Shown one piece after another: positions 23,201-34,415 of a stretch of 64,000 bases of DNA. The notes under the pieces were generated by a model, which had not been told where the DNA came from, did no database searches, and was given only the letters and a program-made list of their open reading frames with translations. The stretch spans positions 2,232,001 through 2,296,000 of the forward strand of contig JAHRBC010000006.1 of the NCBI GenBank assembly GCA_022702545.1, written 5' to 3'. Origin of the DNA: Phycomyces nitens (Eukaryota > Mucoromycota > Mucoromycetes > Mucorales > Phycomycetaceae). The first letter of the stretch is position 1. Each line of letters starts with the position of its first letter. The position numbers were made by a program, and so were the translations under genes.

Positions 23201-26200
23201 ATTGTTATAGATTGAGTAAAAGGTTTGTACCATATACGTTTTATAATATTAAATAGTATTTGCTTTTGGTGTTTCTATATTATTATTATATATATTTTAA
23301 TATTATTTGAAATAAATCGAAATTATAATAAAAAATAAACCATTATTTCAAATAAATGGCAGTAAAAAAAGAATGGGTGCTAGTATATAAAGTAATATAA
23401 AAGAGAGGCTATAGTATATAAAGAAACGATTTTGGTTGGATAAAAAAACGGTAGCTGTGCCTATTCCTGCCTCATAACTACCCTTTTTTTCGCACTAAAA
23501 AAACGGTAACAGCTACCAAAATCGCCTTATACAGAGTCTTTACTACCAAAACGGTAGTTAGCTACCGTTTTTTCCGCCGTAGTGAGTGGTGTACAGGATG
23601 CCATAAACCTCAATGACAATGATTTGGCAAATCTTGGTTGGCGAGTAATCCTCCCTTCTTCTTTCATCGGCAGTCCACGCCACATGCAACAATTGTACCA
23701 GGATGCAATGAGCATTGTGTGCCACTTTGGCAAGCCTGACCTTTTTATAATGTTTACCTGCAACCCGACTTGGCCGGAAATCTCCTCTGCTCTTTTGGCT
23801 GGACAAAAGGCCAACAACCGCCCTGATCTCTGTTCCCGGGTTTTTAACCTCAAATTAAAAGAGTTAATGAATGACTTGACAAAGAACCATATTTTGGGGA
23901 AGGTCAAGGCATTTATTTATGTCATCGAGTTTCAGAAGAGAGGTCTTCCTCATGCCCATATTCTGCTAATTCTGCATACGGAAGACAAGCCAACGAGTGT
24001 AGAAGACTACGATTGTATAGTCTCAGCCGAGTTGCCCGATCCTGAGTCAGAGCCACAAGCATATGCAACTGTCTGTCATAATATGATGCATGGTCCGTGT
24101 GGTCCTACCTATCCCAACACCAGGTGCATGGAAAATGGTAAATGCCAAAAGCATTACCCCAAGATGTTCAGTGAGGAGACAGTAGAAGATGGTACAGGAT
24201 ACCCTATTTATCACCGCCGACAAAACGGACGTTCTGTCAAGAAAGGTCCAATCGAGCTGGATAACCATTGGGTGGTTCCCCACAACTGCTACCTTTGTGC
24301 AAAATACCATGCACACATCAATGTTGAGATTAGCACCTCAATTTCCGCTGTAAAATACCTCTACAAGTATGTATATAAAGGACACGATTGTGCAATGGCA
24401 GCCATGCAATCCTCAGGCCAGCAACAACCACAACAACAGCAGCAAGTAGAACAAACTGACAAAGTTGCCAAGTTTCTTGACGCACGTTATGTTTCTGCTT
24501 CTGAAGCATCATGGAGAATTTTCTCCTTCAAGCTTCATAAAGAGTATCTGGCACATCAAAGACTTGCCATACACACCGAAAATGCTCAGCAAGTTTATTA
24601 CCATGACTCTGATGACATAGCTCAGCTATCAAGTATCAACACTAATACTACTCTGACATCATGGTTTGACTACAATGCTGCCAATGAAGAAGCTCAACAA
24701 TATTTATACATGGAATTTCCTACGTATTTTGCCTGGGTCAAAAAGGGGAAAACATGGAGCCCCCGCAAAAGATCTGAGAAAAGGACCATAAGCAGAGTGT
24801 ATGCAGTCTCACCAAGAGATGTCGAGAAGTACTGCTTGAGGATTCTCCTCCATAACGTTCGTGGTGCCACCAGTTTCGCTGATATTTGTACTGTCAATGG
24901 TCATTTATATGAGTCCAACCAAGCTGCCTGCCATGCTCTGGGTTTGCTTCTCGACGACAATGAATGGAGTGCATGTATGGAAGAAGCTGCATCCTATCAG
25001 ATCCCATCGTCATTGAGATGTTTGTTTGCTGTCCTTTTGGTATTCTGCAAAGTCTCAGATCCTTTTGTCCTCTGGATGTCTCATCGCACTTCTATGATCG
25101 AAGATTATCTTCACCTGGCCAGAACGAACGAGGCAGATCCTTCTTTGGAGCCCACTCAAGACATGTACGACAGATGTCTGTGGGATATTGAAACACACCT
25201 GTCCGCAAACTCCCTCACTCTCACTTCCTTTACCGGATTTGTCCTCCCACCTATGCCCCAAAATCTCACTCTACAAAATTGCCAGACCTCACAGCCAGTC
25301 CTTCAAGAACAGCAACAACTCTGTGATGAAGTCCGTCTCTTGCCCTGCCCCGATAACTTCTCCTACAATGAGGACCAACGCTCAGTATATGAAGCTATAC
25401 TTGAAGCTGTTGATGCCTCCCAAATTGCACCAAGGCTGTTTTTTGTTGATGGTCCAGGCGGCACAGGAAAGACATTTGTCTTCAACGCCCTACTTAGAAA
25501 AGTGCACCAGACTGGGAAAATTGCTCTTGCTGTTGCAACCAGTGGGATTGCAGCCCTTCTTCTGGATGGTGGATGAACAGCCCATTCGAGGTTCAAGATA
25601 CCAATCAAAGTTGACGAGCACTCCATTTGTTCTATTTCTGCCAATTCCCAAATTGCGCAGCTCATCAGAGAAACCGAGTTGATCATCTGGGACAAAGCAT
25701 CTATGATCAGTAAAGATGTCTTCAATGCCGTAAGCCGATCCATCCAGGATATAATGAAGGCTGTGGACCCACTCCTTGAGCACATTCTATTTGGCGGAAA
25801 ACTGTTTGTCTTTGGTGGTGACTTTTGTCAGGTTCTTCCTGTCATCCCCAGAGCATCCAGGTCCCAGATCGTGTCCCAGTGTATTAGTAGAGCCAGTGCA
25901 TGGAGACATGTAAAGACACTGAAGCTGACAAAAAATATGAGAATTGCCCAGGCAAACACTCCTGAAGAAGCAATGGAGCTCAAGAAGTTTGCAGCATTTC
26001 TCTTGCAAGTAGGCAGTGGCGTTGTCCCCACCATGGGTGGTTCTGACACAGTCCCAGTACCTCCAACAATGTTGATCCCGGGCCATAACATTGCTCACCT
26101 GGCCAGTGCTGTATTCCCCAACCTTTCACCCGATTCCGCCACACCTCAATTCCTCATGGGTCACGCCATATTAATGCCAAAAAACACAGAAGTCTCCAGG

Positions 26201-26829
26201 CTCAATAACCTCATCCTTGACCAGTTTCATGGAGAACTTAAAGAGTACAAAAGTGTTGACCAAGGCACCAACGAAGATGACCTCTTGGCATATCCAATTG
26301 AGCTCCTCAATTCTCTTGATCCTGGATCCCTGCCACCCCACAACCTTTGCCTAAAAAAAGGCTGTCCTATCATGCTGCTCAGAAACCTTGATCCAAAGAA
26401 TGGGCTCTGCAATGGCACACGCCTTATATGCAGCAATCTTGGCAGATATGTCATCAAGGCAATGATTGTCACTGGGTCCAATGCCGGAAAACAAGTGCTC
26501 ATTCCAAAGATCAAGCTTAATCCATCCGGATCAAATGCTTTGATCGAGTTCCAATGATATCAGTTCCCAGTCCGTCTTGCTTTTGCTATGACAATTAACA
26601 AGTCCCAGGGTCAAACATTGGACAGTGTTGGACTATACCTTCCTTCCCCAGTTTTTGGCCATGATCAATTATATGTTGCCCTTTCCCATGTGCGGAACCC
26701 ATCCGGGATAAAGATTATGCTTGACACCCCCTATGACCCCAATACGCCCCAAACTACTACATTTACAACCAATGTAGTATATAAGGAAGTGTTTACAAGA
26801 CATTAACTACTATGCAATTGACTCTAAGC

Positions 26830-27393
26830 ATTTTATGCCCTTATACACCTATGCCTTTATACACCTATGCCCATATACACCTATGCTCTCATACACCTAT
26901 GCTCTCATACACCTATGCTCTCATACACCTATTTCTATTTTTTATTCAAGCCTATGCCACCTATGATTCTATTTCTCCTTCACCCATTCAATATATATCT
27001 TTATGCAATTACCAGCTATACACATTTGGTGACCATGCTACTTCTAATATTACAAATATGAGTAAAGACAACGACTGCATCAAACCAGCAGACCTATTTG
27101 TTCCAAAGTCTATGACTGAGTCAAACCAGTAGAAAAATATAAGTTGCGAAGTCAACAACTGAGCCAAACCGGTCGAAACATATAAGTTGCAAAGTCAACG
27201 ACTGAGCCAAACCGGTAGAAACATATAAAATGCGAAGTCTACAACTGAGCCAAACTGGTTGAAACGTATAAGTTGCGAAGTCAACGACTGAGCCAAACCG
27301 GTAGAAACATATAAAATGTGAAGTCTATGACTGAGCCAAACTGGTTGAAATGTATAAGTTGCGAAGTCTATGACTGAGCCAAACTGGTAGACC
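26830..27393. repeat. Two tandem arrays in the Helitron 3' tail
   Basis: 26830-26937: about six copies of a 15-16-bp unit around CATACACCTATGCTCT. 27114-27393: about 6.5 copies of a 43-bp unit starting GACTGAGCCAAACCGGTAGA. Both lie between the helicase stop codon and the 3' terminal hairpin. No further gene is seen from 26807 to 27510. Confidence 0.85.
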
Positions 27394-28505
27394 TCTTATA
27401 TAAAATCATGTAATTAGATCTTTGCAGTAGAACCTGAGATTTCTTTCTGTCTGTAGTTGAGAGGTAATCAGGGAGCCCTCGGAGAGCCCTCGGAGAGCGG
27501 GCGTAGCTCGTTTTATATTAATATTTATAAGGAAAGAAAAAAAATTATAAAGTAACAAGATTGCCTCTGGTCACATGCAGATTGTCATTAAACACATAAT
27601 ATAATACAATAACAAAGAACTAATTGCTACTCAGAGGGTACTAGATGAGCCCAACTTGATGCTGAATGTCATCCACATTAATAATGGTATATTTTGACTG
27701 GGTTGTTTGTCCAGTTGAGCTGTGTGACTACTATTTTACAATTTGTACAGATGAGTCATGAGCTGCTGTGCTATGCTCTTTCATGACTTTAACAAATGCT
27801 AAAAAGTGTGTCATGTCATCAATCTCTTTGTGCTGGAAACAAAATTTCACTATGCCAACAAGCCAGCTTTGAATAGTTATATTGTGACAGCTAGATAAAA
27901 ATAAAAATAATGGGAGTGATCTCTATTTTGTATTTTAACTAATACTAATACTCACTTTCTGTATGGACAGGTAAACATCACATGATGATTGCAATGTCTG
28001 GTCTTGTTTTTTATTCTTTGGTATATATATGAAGAATGTATAGTTAAATTTTTCTAAAGATGAGAAGCAATAACAATCACTGGAAAAATATACGCAAATC
28101 ATGGAAATAACAGGTGTTGGTTATTGGGATATTATGTAACATAATAATGCTTGACAGCATAATATTATAGAATACCTAGCTGACATAATATTGGATTTTT
28201 GCCCAAATGGTATTGATTACTTTGTCATTATGAAAGGGAGCTTAGGTACATTATCTGTGTGCGAACCTTAATTGAAAGCCAAGTATCTGTAAAATTACAA
28301 ATATAGATTACTAAAAAACCCCATTTATAAACCACCTGGATTTGAGAGAGCTGTTATTTTTTCAATACTAGGTGGTTTCGGCTGCCTATTGATTCATTCT
28401 ATTGGATCAATTGCTTCAACAACACCTGGTATTGATCGGATTTTTAAAAAAACACATTTGATATTGATTTTGTTTTGGTAGGATATAATAATTTTGTATA
28501 TTTTA

Positions 28506-29082
28506 TTATAATATTTTTATTTGTAAAAGCACTTGCAGTAATATATTCTCTTGATCTGGACTACATGGTCTTATTCTAATAATACGTCTAATGGTTCTTG
28601 CAGACCATATTTTATTTCCTACCTGAAGAACATGGATTCCGATTATATTTACCTGACCAAGTTTTATAGTCTAGTAATTGAGTAAAAGAGCACATTTTAG
28701 ATTTTTTGTTATAGCATTTTATAGAGTTGAAAGGCAAGGTACTTACTTGGCAACCGGGTATTTCATTAAATGAAAGAAACAAGAGTATACTGATATAAAC
28801 AAGCCAGTATATATTCATATGCTCGTAATAATGGATACATTTGGGCATGGATATACTATAATTGATATTAGAAAAATATTTTTAACAAGAGAAATAGTTG
28901 AAAATACATACCTTTGGCAGTTGAATAAATGGATATTTGGTTTACTAAGAGTATACAATGTAAACTGCAATCATGTTAGAGCAATGTCTTTTTTATAAAT
29001 GAGAAAGTAAAGAAAGGAAGAAATACATACATGGGTGCAATAACAACTTTTTTGATAAACATGGATTATAAAATGATATCAT
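28506..29082 (-). CDS. candidate small multi-exon gene in left arm of A1
   Basis: Counterpart of the A0 candidate at 978-1554. Donor and acceptor motifs are conserved at the same places, and the final exon (from about 28670 to TAA 28506-28508) is open with PCSPDQENILLQVLLQ. The exon containing MPKCIHYYEHMNIYWLVY is also open. Differences from A0 are substitutions that keep the frame. Function unknown; the gene model is as uncertain as for A0. Confidence 0.28.
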
Positions 29083-29597
29083 GGCAAGTCGCAGCTATTT
29101 GAAAATATTATGGTAAGAGACATGACCAACGTGTAAAGAATGTGATTGATAGTAATTACCTTTTGTATAAAAGAAATCTGATGTTTGGCACCCTATGTGT
29201 ATATAATGTAAGGTGCGAGAATTTTAGGTGATATACTTACATAGTGTTAAAGAGCAGAAAAAGGGTAAAAGAATAAAAAATAAAAATTACAATTAAAATA
29301 TCTATGCCCCCTGAAATACGCATGATCATTCTCTCTTGCTTTGAAATCGGAGAGTCATGTTAGTTATACATTGAAAGTGCCCAAGAAAAAAGTTTTGGTC
29401 TATATATTAATAAGAATTTGACTCCGTCTTGGTTTATAGACAAAGTATAATAGAGTCTCTTATATTCTTATTAATATCTACATATACTTCTTTACTCTTT
29501 CAATAACTCTAACCACCATCTTCTTTATCATGTAAGTTCATAATGGGCTATCAAAATATATTATATATGCTGATTTATTTATTGAATAATTAAGAAA

Positions 29598-30783
29598 ATG
29601 GCACCAAGAATCAATACCGCCAGAAATGCATCTGCAAATGGATCAATGTCCAGACCATTGATTAATACTGTCAGCAATGGCCGTGTAGGACCTGTTCGTC
29701 CTTCTCTTGTTCCTAGACAAGATGTTTTTGGGGTTTCTAGAGAGGAATTTGATAACATAGTCAACCTCTTGTCCACCTTGGACAAAAAAATGACAACTAT
29801 GTGCAATGATGTCAGCACACTCAAGGATAGTGGAAGCAAAATGATGACTTCCGTGGATGGTCTTGTCTTTGATGCAATGAAGAGACAAGAAGCTCCTCAG
29901 TTGGCCGGTCCACAGGCTATCCAGAGTAGTAATTTTGAGATCCAACTGCGAGATGTTGTTGGCAATAGCAGAAACCCAAAGATCTCAGTAAATATTAAAA
30001 GTAAACACTGCTTGAATCATTATTAATCAATATAAACTAGAAACTCATTCGTGATCGCCTCAGAAACATGAATCTCAACACTGATGATCCCCAAACAATA
30101 AGTGAGAATGATGCAAAGATGACTTGGGATGTCAGTGTTGGGTTGTCTGATGAGGTCAACAAGAATGTGGCAGATGACTTGTTGGTGTATCTGCGTGGCC
30201 AGAGTGAGTCTGCCTTTGTTCCAACAAAAGAATTATGTGGTATGATAGTAAACAACTATTACAACTGCATGGCCAACAGCAAGCTCTCACTGGAGGGCAA
30301 AGAAGCCAAAAAAAAGGCAAACAGAAGAGGCAATCGCAAGACAGACGTAGGTGGCTCTATAAAAAATAAGAGAAACATAAATATATTTATCATTATATTT
30401 TTTAGCTCTTCAAGAGACGGAAGAGAACGTTTGCCAAACACAAGGCCGCCTCCATCGAAAAGTTTGGGAGAGACTACAGTGGCGTCTTTTATAGAGATGT
30501 CATGTCTGATGACGAAAGTGATACAGACACAACTGTAACAGTGCTTCGCCCAAGCTGGCGAAGTGATGAGGTAGCTATAACATATATTTCCACTTTTATT
30601 ATATGTTTAACAAAGAAAATATTTGGATAGTTGAATGAGTTCTTTGACTTTCTCGATACTCTTGCAATAAGTGATTTGGGAAAGAGAGCAGGCCAGCTGA
30701 AGGCTCGCCATCACATAGTTGTATCAAAAGCAATTCCTCGTGGCTTAGTAGCCAAAATGCCTGCGTGGACAAAACGTGAATAA
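29598..30783 (+). CDS. CACTG-A companion protein (copy A1), four exons, intact
   Basis: Exons 29598-29987, 30041-30346, 30406-30570 and 30631-30783 match the A0 gene exon by exon; intron 2 is one base longer. The protein keeps the coiled-coil-like N-terminus, the basic patch (FKRRKRTFAKHKAAS) and RPSWRSDE before the last intron. Amino-acid changes from A0 are few (for example QESPQLAG to QEAPQLAG). The frame is intact even though the neighbouring transposase is broken, so this copy might still supply the companion protein. Confidence 0.72.
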
Positions 30784-30905
30784 ACAATTACTTGCATCTC
30801 TCATTCCTATACTTTCATTAATATTGTTTTGAATACACAAGTATTGTATGTTTTATATAAGATAGTGAAAGATAATAATAATAATAATAAAAAAGAAAAA
30901 GAAGT

Positions 30906-33900
30906 CTAAGCATAAAGCTTTCTAGGCAAGGGAATGACAAGAACTTTGGCTGCACCACGACCAGAAATATGATTGCCTATCGCAATTGGCGAAAGGATGC
31001 GATGGACAGGCAAAATATTATCATAGTTGTACTTTTGAAAAGTTGGCTTATACAGCTCAATACCCTGGTTGATTCTTGGTTGATGGTAAGGGATTTCATA
31101 CCACTCAACAAAAGCAAAAACATGCTGAGGATTCAGGCGCACAAGAAAGTTGGCTGGAGTAGGGGTTGGCGAAAAATTGTGAACGAAAAGATATTTAATA
31201 CGACCAGCGTATATCTCCCCAGAATCACCGTTTTTCTCAATATACATTGCCTGGATATATGAACCTCTTCCGTTTGCCCCCTCGCTGCCTTTATAGACTT
31301 GTCCAAGAAGATTTATCGAGGTAAACTTCTGGATTCTGTCATTGACAAAGTTTGTGCTTCTAATGATGTTCTTTGCACTGCAAAGATCATCATCGGCATA
31401 TTCCATCTTGTAATACTTCAGCAGGCATTCGTACTCAATTTTCCTCATTGTTGTTGGTGTTTTCAGGACCAATGGCAGGGCAGATGACGGAAGGGGCTCA
31501 TTGCCAAACGTTTGCTTTGTTGGATCCATTGCTGATTCCAAAAAGGCAGGGAGAGAAAAATCGACAGCCTATTTTGCTGAGGCGCAAACACAGTGGTGGG
31601 AGACAGTCTGTTGAACAGAGCAAGATGACTTGGGCTGGTGATGGTGGCGAGATGAGCTTGGTAAAAGTCACCTTTTGAACCACTTTGGACAAACTTATTC
31701 ATGTACGTCTTCTCAAAACTGGCTTTACGATTGGTATTAAAGCCTTTGACAAGCCCATTGTAGCGTTCAAAGCTGAACAGCCAATATCCATAAATGGGCC
31801 CGAAATCTTGGATTGTCTCTTTCAAATGGAGGTGAAGGTGCATGTTTGGAGACAGGACGTCATGCTCGTACAATTCTTCACACGCACTGCAGAATCTCTC
31901 GAGACTATCATGAGCAAGCTCAACCTCTTCTTCACTGATTGTTGGCTTTGTCAATAATCAGCAGGCATCAACAAACTCGATCCAGTTGGCAAACAGATTA
32001 TCTTCCAACCGTCCCTTCAGCACAACAGGCGAGTAAATCAAGCACCATGATTTCCATTCATCTGCCTTCATGAATGGAAATCCCTTTGCGATCTTGGTGG
32101 TGAGAGTGGCATATTCCATGGGCAATGTAATCGTGTTTGCCTCAACCTGCATCTCACAAAGGTCGTTATCATCAAGATGACCACACAGGATCCACTTTTC
32201 CATCATGCGCTTGGCCGTTCCAAGGAAGAGGTTGTGCATCGGGTCCACAATGGTTGCCCTGACTGGCTCAAAGTATGAAAGGCGGTGAAGCTCAGACCAC
32301 CGCACTCCATTCTCAACTTCCAATTGCTTTCTCTCTGTCAAGCTTGCTGCGTTTTTCCACATGATGGCATGCTGGCGGTTCTCTTCTTTTGTGCGGCCAA
32401 TCCACTCTGAAGAGTTGAATCCAGAATAGTCAACAATGGATGTGCCTTCAAAACGGAAAAAGTGCCGATTGCACTTATGGCATGTGTTTCTGCTGTTGTG
32501 AGAAGTGAATCCGCATGTCTTTCTTGCAGCAGGTATATCACATGCAACCATCAGCAGAGCAGCACGAACCAAAGCACCAGAACGACTATACGTATCAATA
32601 CTGATACCAGTGTACAGATCCTTGAGCTCATCAACAAGGGGGCGCAGGTAGTTGTTGATCTCAGCAGTGCTTGCTTCTTTGGGACCTGGCATGAGCCCAA
32701 TGAGAATCACATTCTCCATCTTATTACGTTCATCTCTTGGCAAATTGTTGATTGTAAGATATATCGCACCGCAAGAATAAGTTACCCCATCAAAAGGCTG
32801 GAACCAATCGATGTTGAGTGTTAACAGCAATGATCTTTCTTTGGCCACAAACTGCATGCCGTCCTCGTCCACAAACTCCTTCCACATCTTTCCATCATAA
32901 ACATCAAACATGGTGCCAGGAACCTTTGGACCACGATTCCACATGTTTATGGCTGTTTCAAATGAAGGACGCTTGAAAAGCTTTGCCAAGGCAGTTTTCA
33001 GCGAGTTGTATACAAAAGTGCGCTTTGCAGTCAATCCATTACTAATTCCAGACTTGAACAGACTGTTTCCACATTCATTCTGGCCGCCAAGTTTCTTTCC
33101 AGTACAACAAGTAGGTACTTCACTATTGCTTTTATACAGAGTGTGACAATCACTGCATGCAACAAATGTTGACACACCACTTGTCATAGCACTGTATCCA
33201 GTCATCTTCTTTAAACCGGGGATACTTGTTGGGAGTCTGAAGCTTTCCCCATAGTGCTCCAAGATTGCGTTAATGAATGAAATCAATATCACGGCACCCT
33301 CATCAACAACAAAGGAAGAAATAAACATGACAAGAAAAATGGCTATCAATCTATGCCATGGATCTTCAGGAAGATTGGCTGAATTCTCTGTGAGTATTAA
33401 TGATAATTAAATATTAATATCTTTTATCCAAAGGCACTAGCAACACTTGTTTATTGCTGACCTTCACCCTGCTCGGCCTCTTCTTCCTCGGCATCTTCAT
33501 CAGACGATTCATGCTCAGATGAATATTCTTCAATGAGCTCATCTGTTCCAAAAAGAAAATCTTTGGCCGAAAGAGGTAAGAACCCATCGGGATATTCCAT
33601 GGATGACAGTACATCATTAGAGTAACTGTCATCTATTGAAACCGAGCATAAGTAAAGTGTATATTGAGTATAAAAAATAAAATACTATGTACATTCAATG
33701 TCCTCTTCAAATTCAATTGCTTCCATGTCCACATCAACACTGCTTTGATGGACGGGCAAGACTATTTAAAATATTATTAATATTACAGCCCACACTATAT
33801 AATAGCCATTTTATTTACGATTGATATTTCTATCCAATTCTCTGTCTTTGTCACTCTGAGCATGACGCTTGGCAGTTCTTTTGGCAGTGATCATGTAGCC

Positions 33901-33966
33901 AGCAGGATTGCAAACGCATTTCGAGCATCGGCATTCAACTTCATTAGCATTGGGAATGACAAACAT
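30906..33966 (-). pseudogene. CACTG-A transposase (copy A1), stop and frameshift
   Basis: Same four-exon gene as in A0: ATG 33964-33966, last stop TAG 30906-30908. The large exon is open from the acceptor through both catalytic Asp blocks (NIDWFQPFDG, VDPMHNLFLGTAKRM) until TGA at 31958-31960, where A0 has CGG (ACRLLTKP). After that it is open again with FSFERYNG. A 1-bp deletion near 31555 (GATTTTTCTCTCC against AATCTTCTCTCTCC in A0) shifts the C-terminal fifth. Both lesions are shared with A2. The second Cys segment and the C-terminal VIPLPRKL remain readable. Confidence 0.85.
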
Positions 33967-34260
33967 TTTTTAGGGTTTATATCAAAAGAGAATATATAAT
34001 AGCAGTAGTTTATTGCCCATTCCTTTATAGTTTTATTATTACTTTCAGGTACTCTGTAATCTATCTAACCAATAAGACATGCTTATATCTGTCAATGATA
34101 CTAACCAAAGGATTTTCCCTGCGTTGCAATTTTTCATATACTGTTATTGATAATAACACCCCACAATTAATCATTGATTTAACACCATTTTTGCAGTGAT
34201 GTGAATGGCTGACTTGTACTAGGATCATTCTGAGAGCCGGTTGCTGAACTGACAAAGTTA

Positions 34261-34375
34261 TATTATTCTTCGTTTGACAGAGACTCTGGCTGTGTTACTA
34301 TCATTTTTTTATTTATACAAAATTTTCAGAATAAATTATTGCTAGTTGTATTCTATACTCATTATCATCTTTTCT
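34261..34375 (+). repeat. DIRS left inverted terminal repeat
   Basis: Runs TATTATTCTTCGTTTGACAG onward through CTCTGGCTGTGTTACTATCA to ACTCATTATCAT. It is the inverse complement of 47559-47660 apart from the outermost bases. Its outer edge is complementary to the first half of the internal complementary region at 47391-47430. Confidence 0.85.
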
Positions 34376-34415
34376 TTCGCTCCTGGTATTCAACCGCTCA
34401 ACTCATCGACGATCC

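Larger units (their letters stand above)
20129..23584. mobile_element. CACTAC element E1 (3.46 kb) inserted in the Helitron gene
   Basis: Starts CACTACGGTGGAAGGACCGG at 20129 and ends TTTTTTCCGCCGTAGTG at 23584. AGT flanks both sides (20126-20128, 23585-23587), a 3-bp target duplication. Both ends carry many copies of ACGGTAGC/GCTACCGT, likely transposase-binding sites as in known CACTA elements. The left half holds a decayed transposase 3' end (20538-21640, minus) and, on plus, an exon-like piece after an acceptor at 21720 (QERASSSFLSEDEVF). The right half is noncoding, with two diverged direct repeats of about 200 bp (around 22040-22450) and three ~160-bp tandem units. It is presumably moved by a full-length relative not in this window. 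Confidence 0.88.
18593..26806 (+). pseudogene. Helitron Rep-helicase (RepHel) gene, interrupted by E1 and two TGA stops
   Basis: Rolling-circle transposase. Likely start ATG 18593, with a 72-nt GT-AG intron at 18762-18833. Two zinc-knuckle-like blocks (CASCKLTGH, CPSCLGTDH) and a Cys-rich third (CQFCGANM) precede DALHYVLLFPHGEDGW. E1 (20129-23584) splits the gene after RLRVDLYS; excising it with one AGT restores the frame to GVQDAI. The Rep domain has FTCNPTWPEI, the HUH motif in KRGLPHAHILL (near 23950) and the Tyr motif YLYKYVYKGHD (near 24360). The PIF1-like helicase has Walker A DGPGGTGKTF (near 25450), GGDFCQVLPVIPR and TINKSQGQTLD. Stops at 25574-25576 and 26555-26557 stand where CGA (Arg) is expected, and Walker B reads WDKAS instead of the usual WDEAP. 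The frame otherwise stays open to TAA 26804-26806. Confidence 0.88.
18061..27510 (+). mobile_element. Helitron (autonomous type, now dead), about 6.0 kb without the E1 insertion
   Basis: Begins TCTTATCTCTCTATATTTAA at 18061, just after ...CATTTTA of relic E0, and ends ...GGGCGTAGCTCG at 27510, followed by TTTTATATT of the same relic. Insertion between A and T with a 5' TC start is the Helitron rule. The 3' end has a short hairpin (GAGC-7 nt-GCTC) preceded by two copies of GAGCCCTCGGA, but it finishes CTCG instead of the usual CTRR. Near the 5' end an inverted pair, AGTCATGTGATTTAC (18098-18112) and its complement (18190-18204), could form a hairpin. One Rep-helicase gene fills the interior and E1 interrupts it. 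Confidence 0.82.
28078..34198. mobile_element. CACTG-A element copy A1 (6.1 kb), same orientation as A0
   Basis: Starts CACTGGAAAAATATACGC at 28078 and ends ACACCATTTTTGCAGTG at 34198. It is nearly identical to A2 (in opposite orientation, 38959-45077) and somewhat less similar to A0. It lies in relic E0, but the flanks are not contiguous in E1 (about 189 bp missing), so no reliable 3-bp duplication remains; only AT/AT touches the ends. It holds an intact companion gene and a broken transposase gene. Confidence 0.86.

Noticed and set aside
26812..27132. 106-codon plus frame rich in YTPMLSYTYA repeats after the Helitron helicase
   Set aside because: It is a translation of the 15-16-bp tandem array and has no independent coding evidence.
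28075..34201. 2-bp AT target duplication for A1
   Set aside because: The flanks are not adjacent in the related element E1 (about 189 bp missing), and A0 and A2 show 3-bp duplications, so AT/AT is probably chance.
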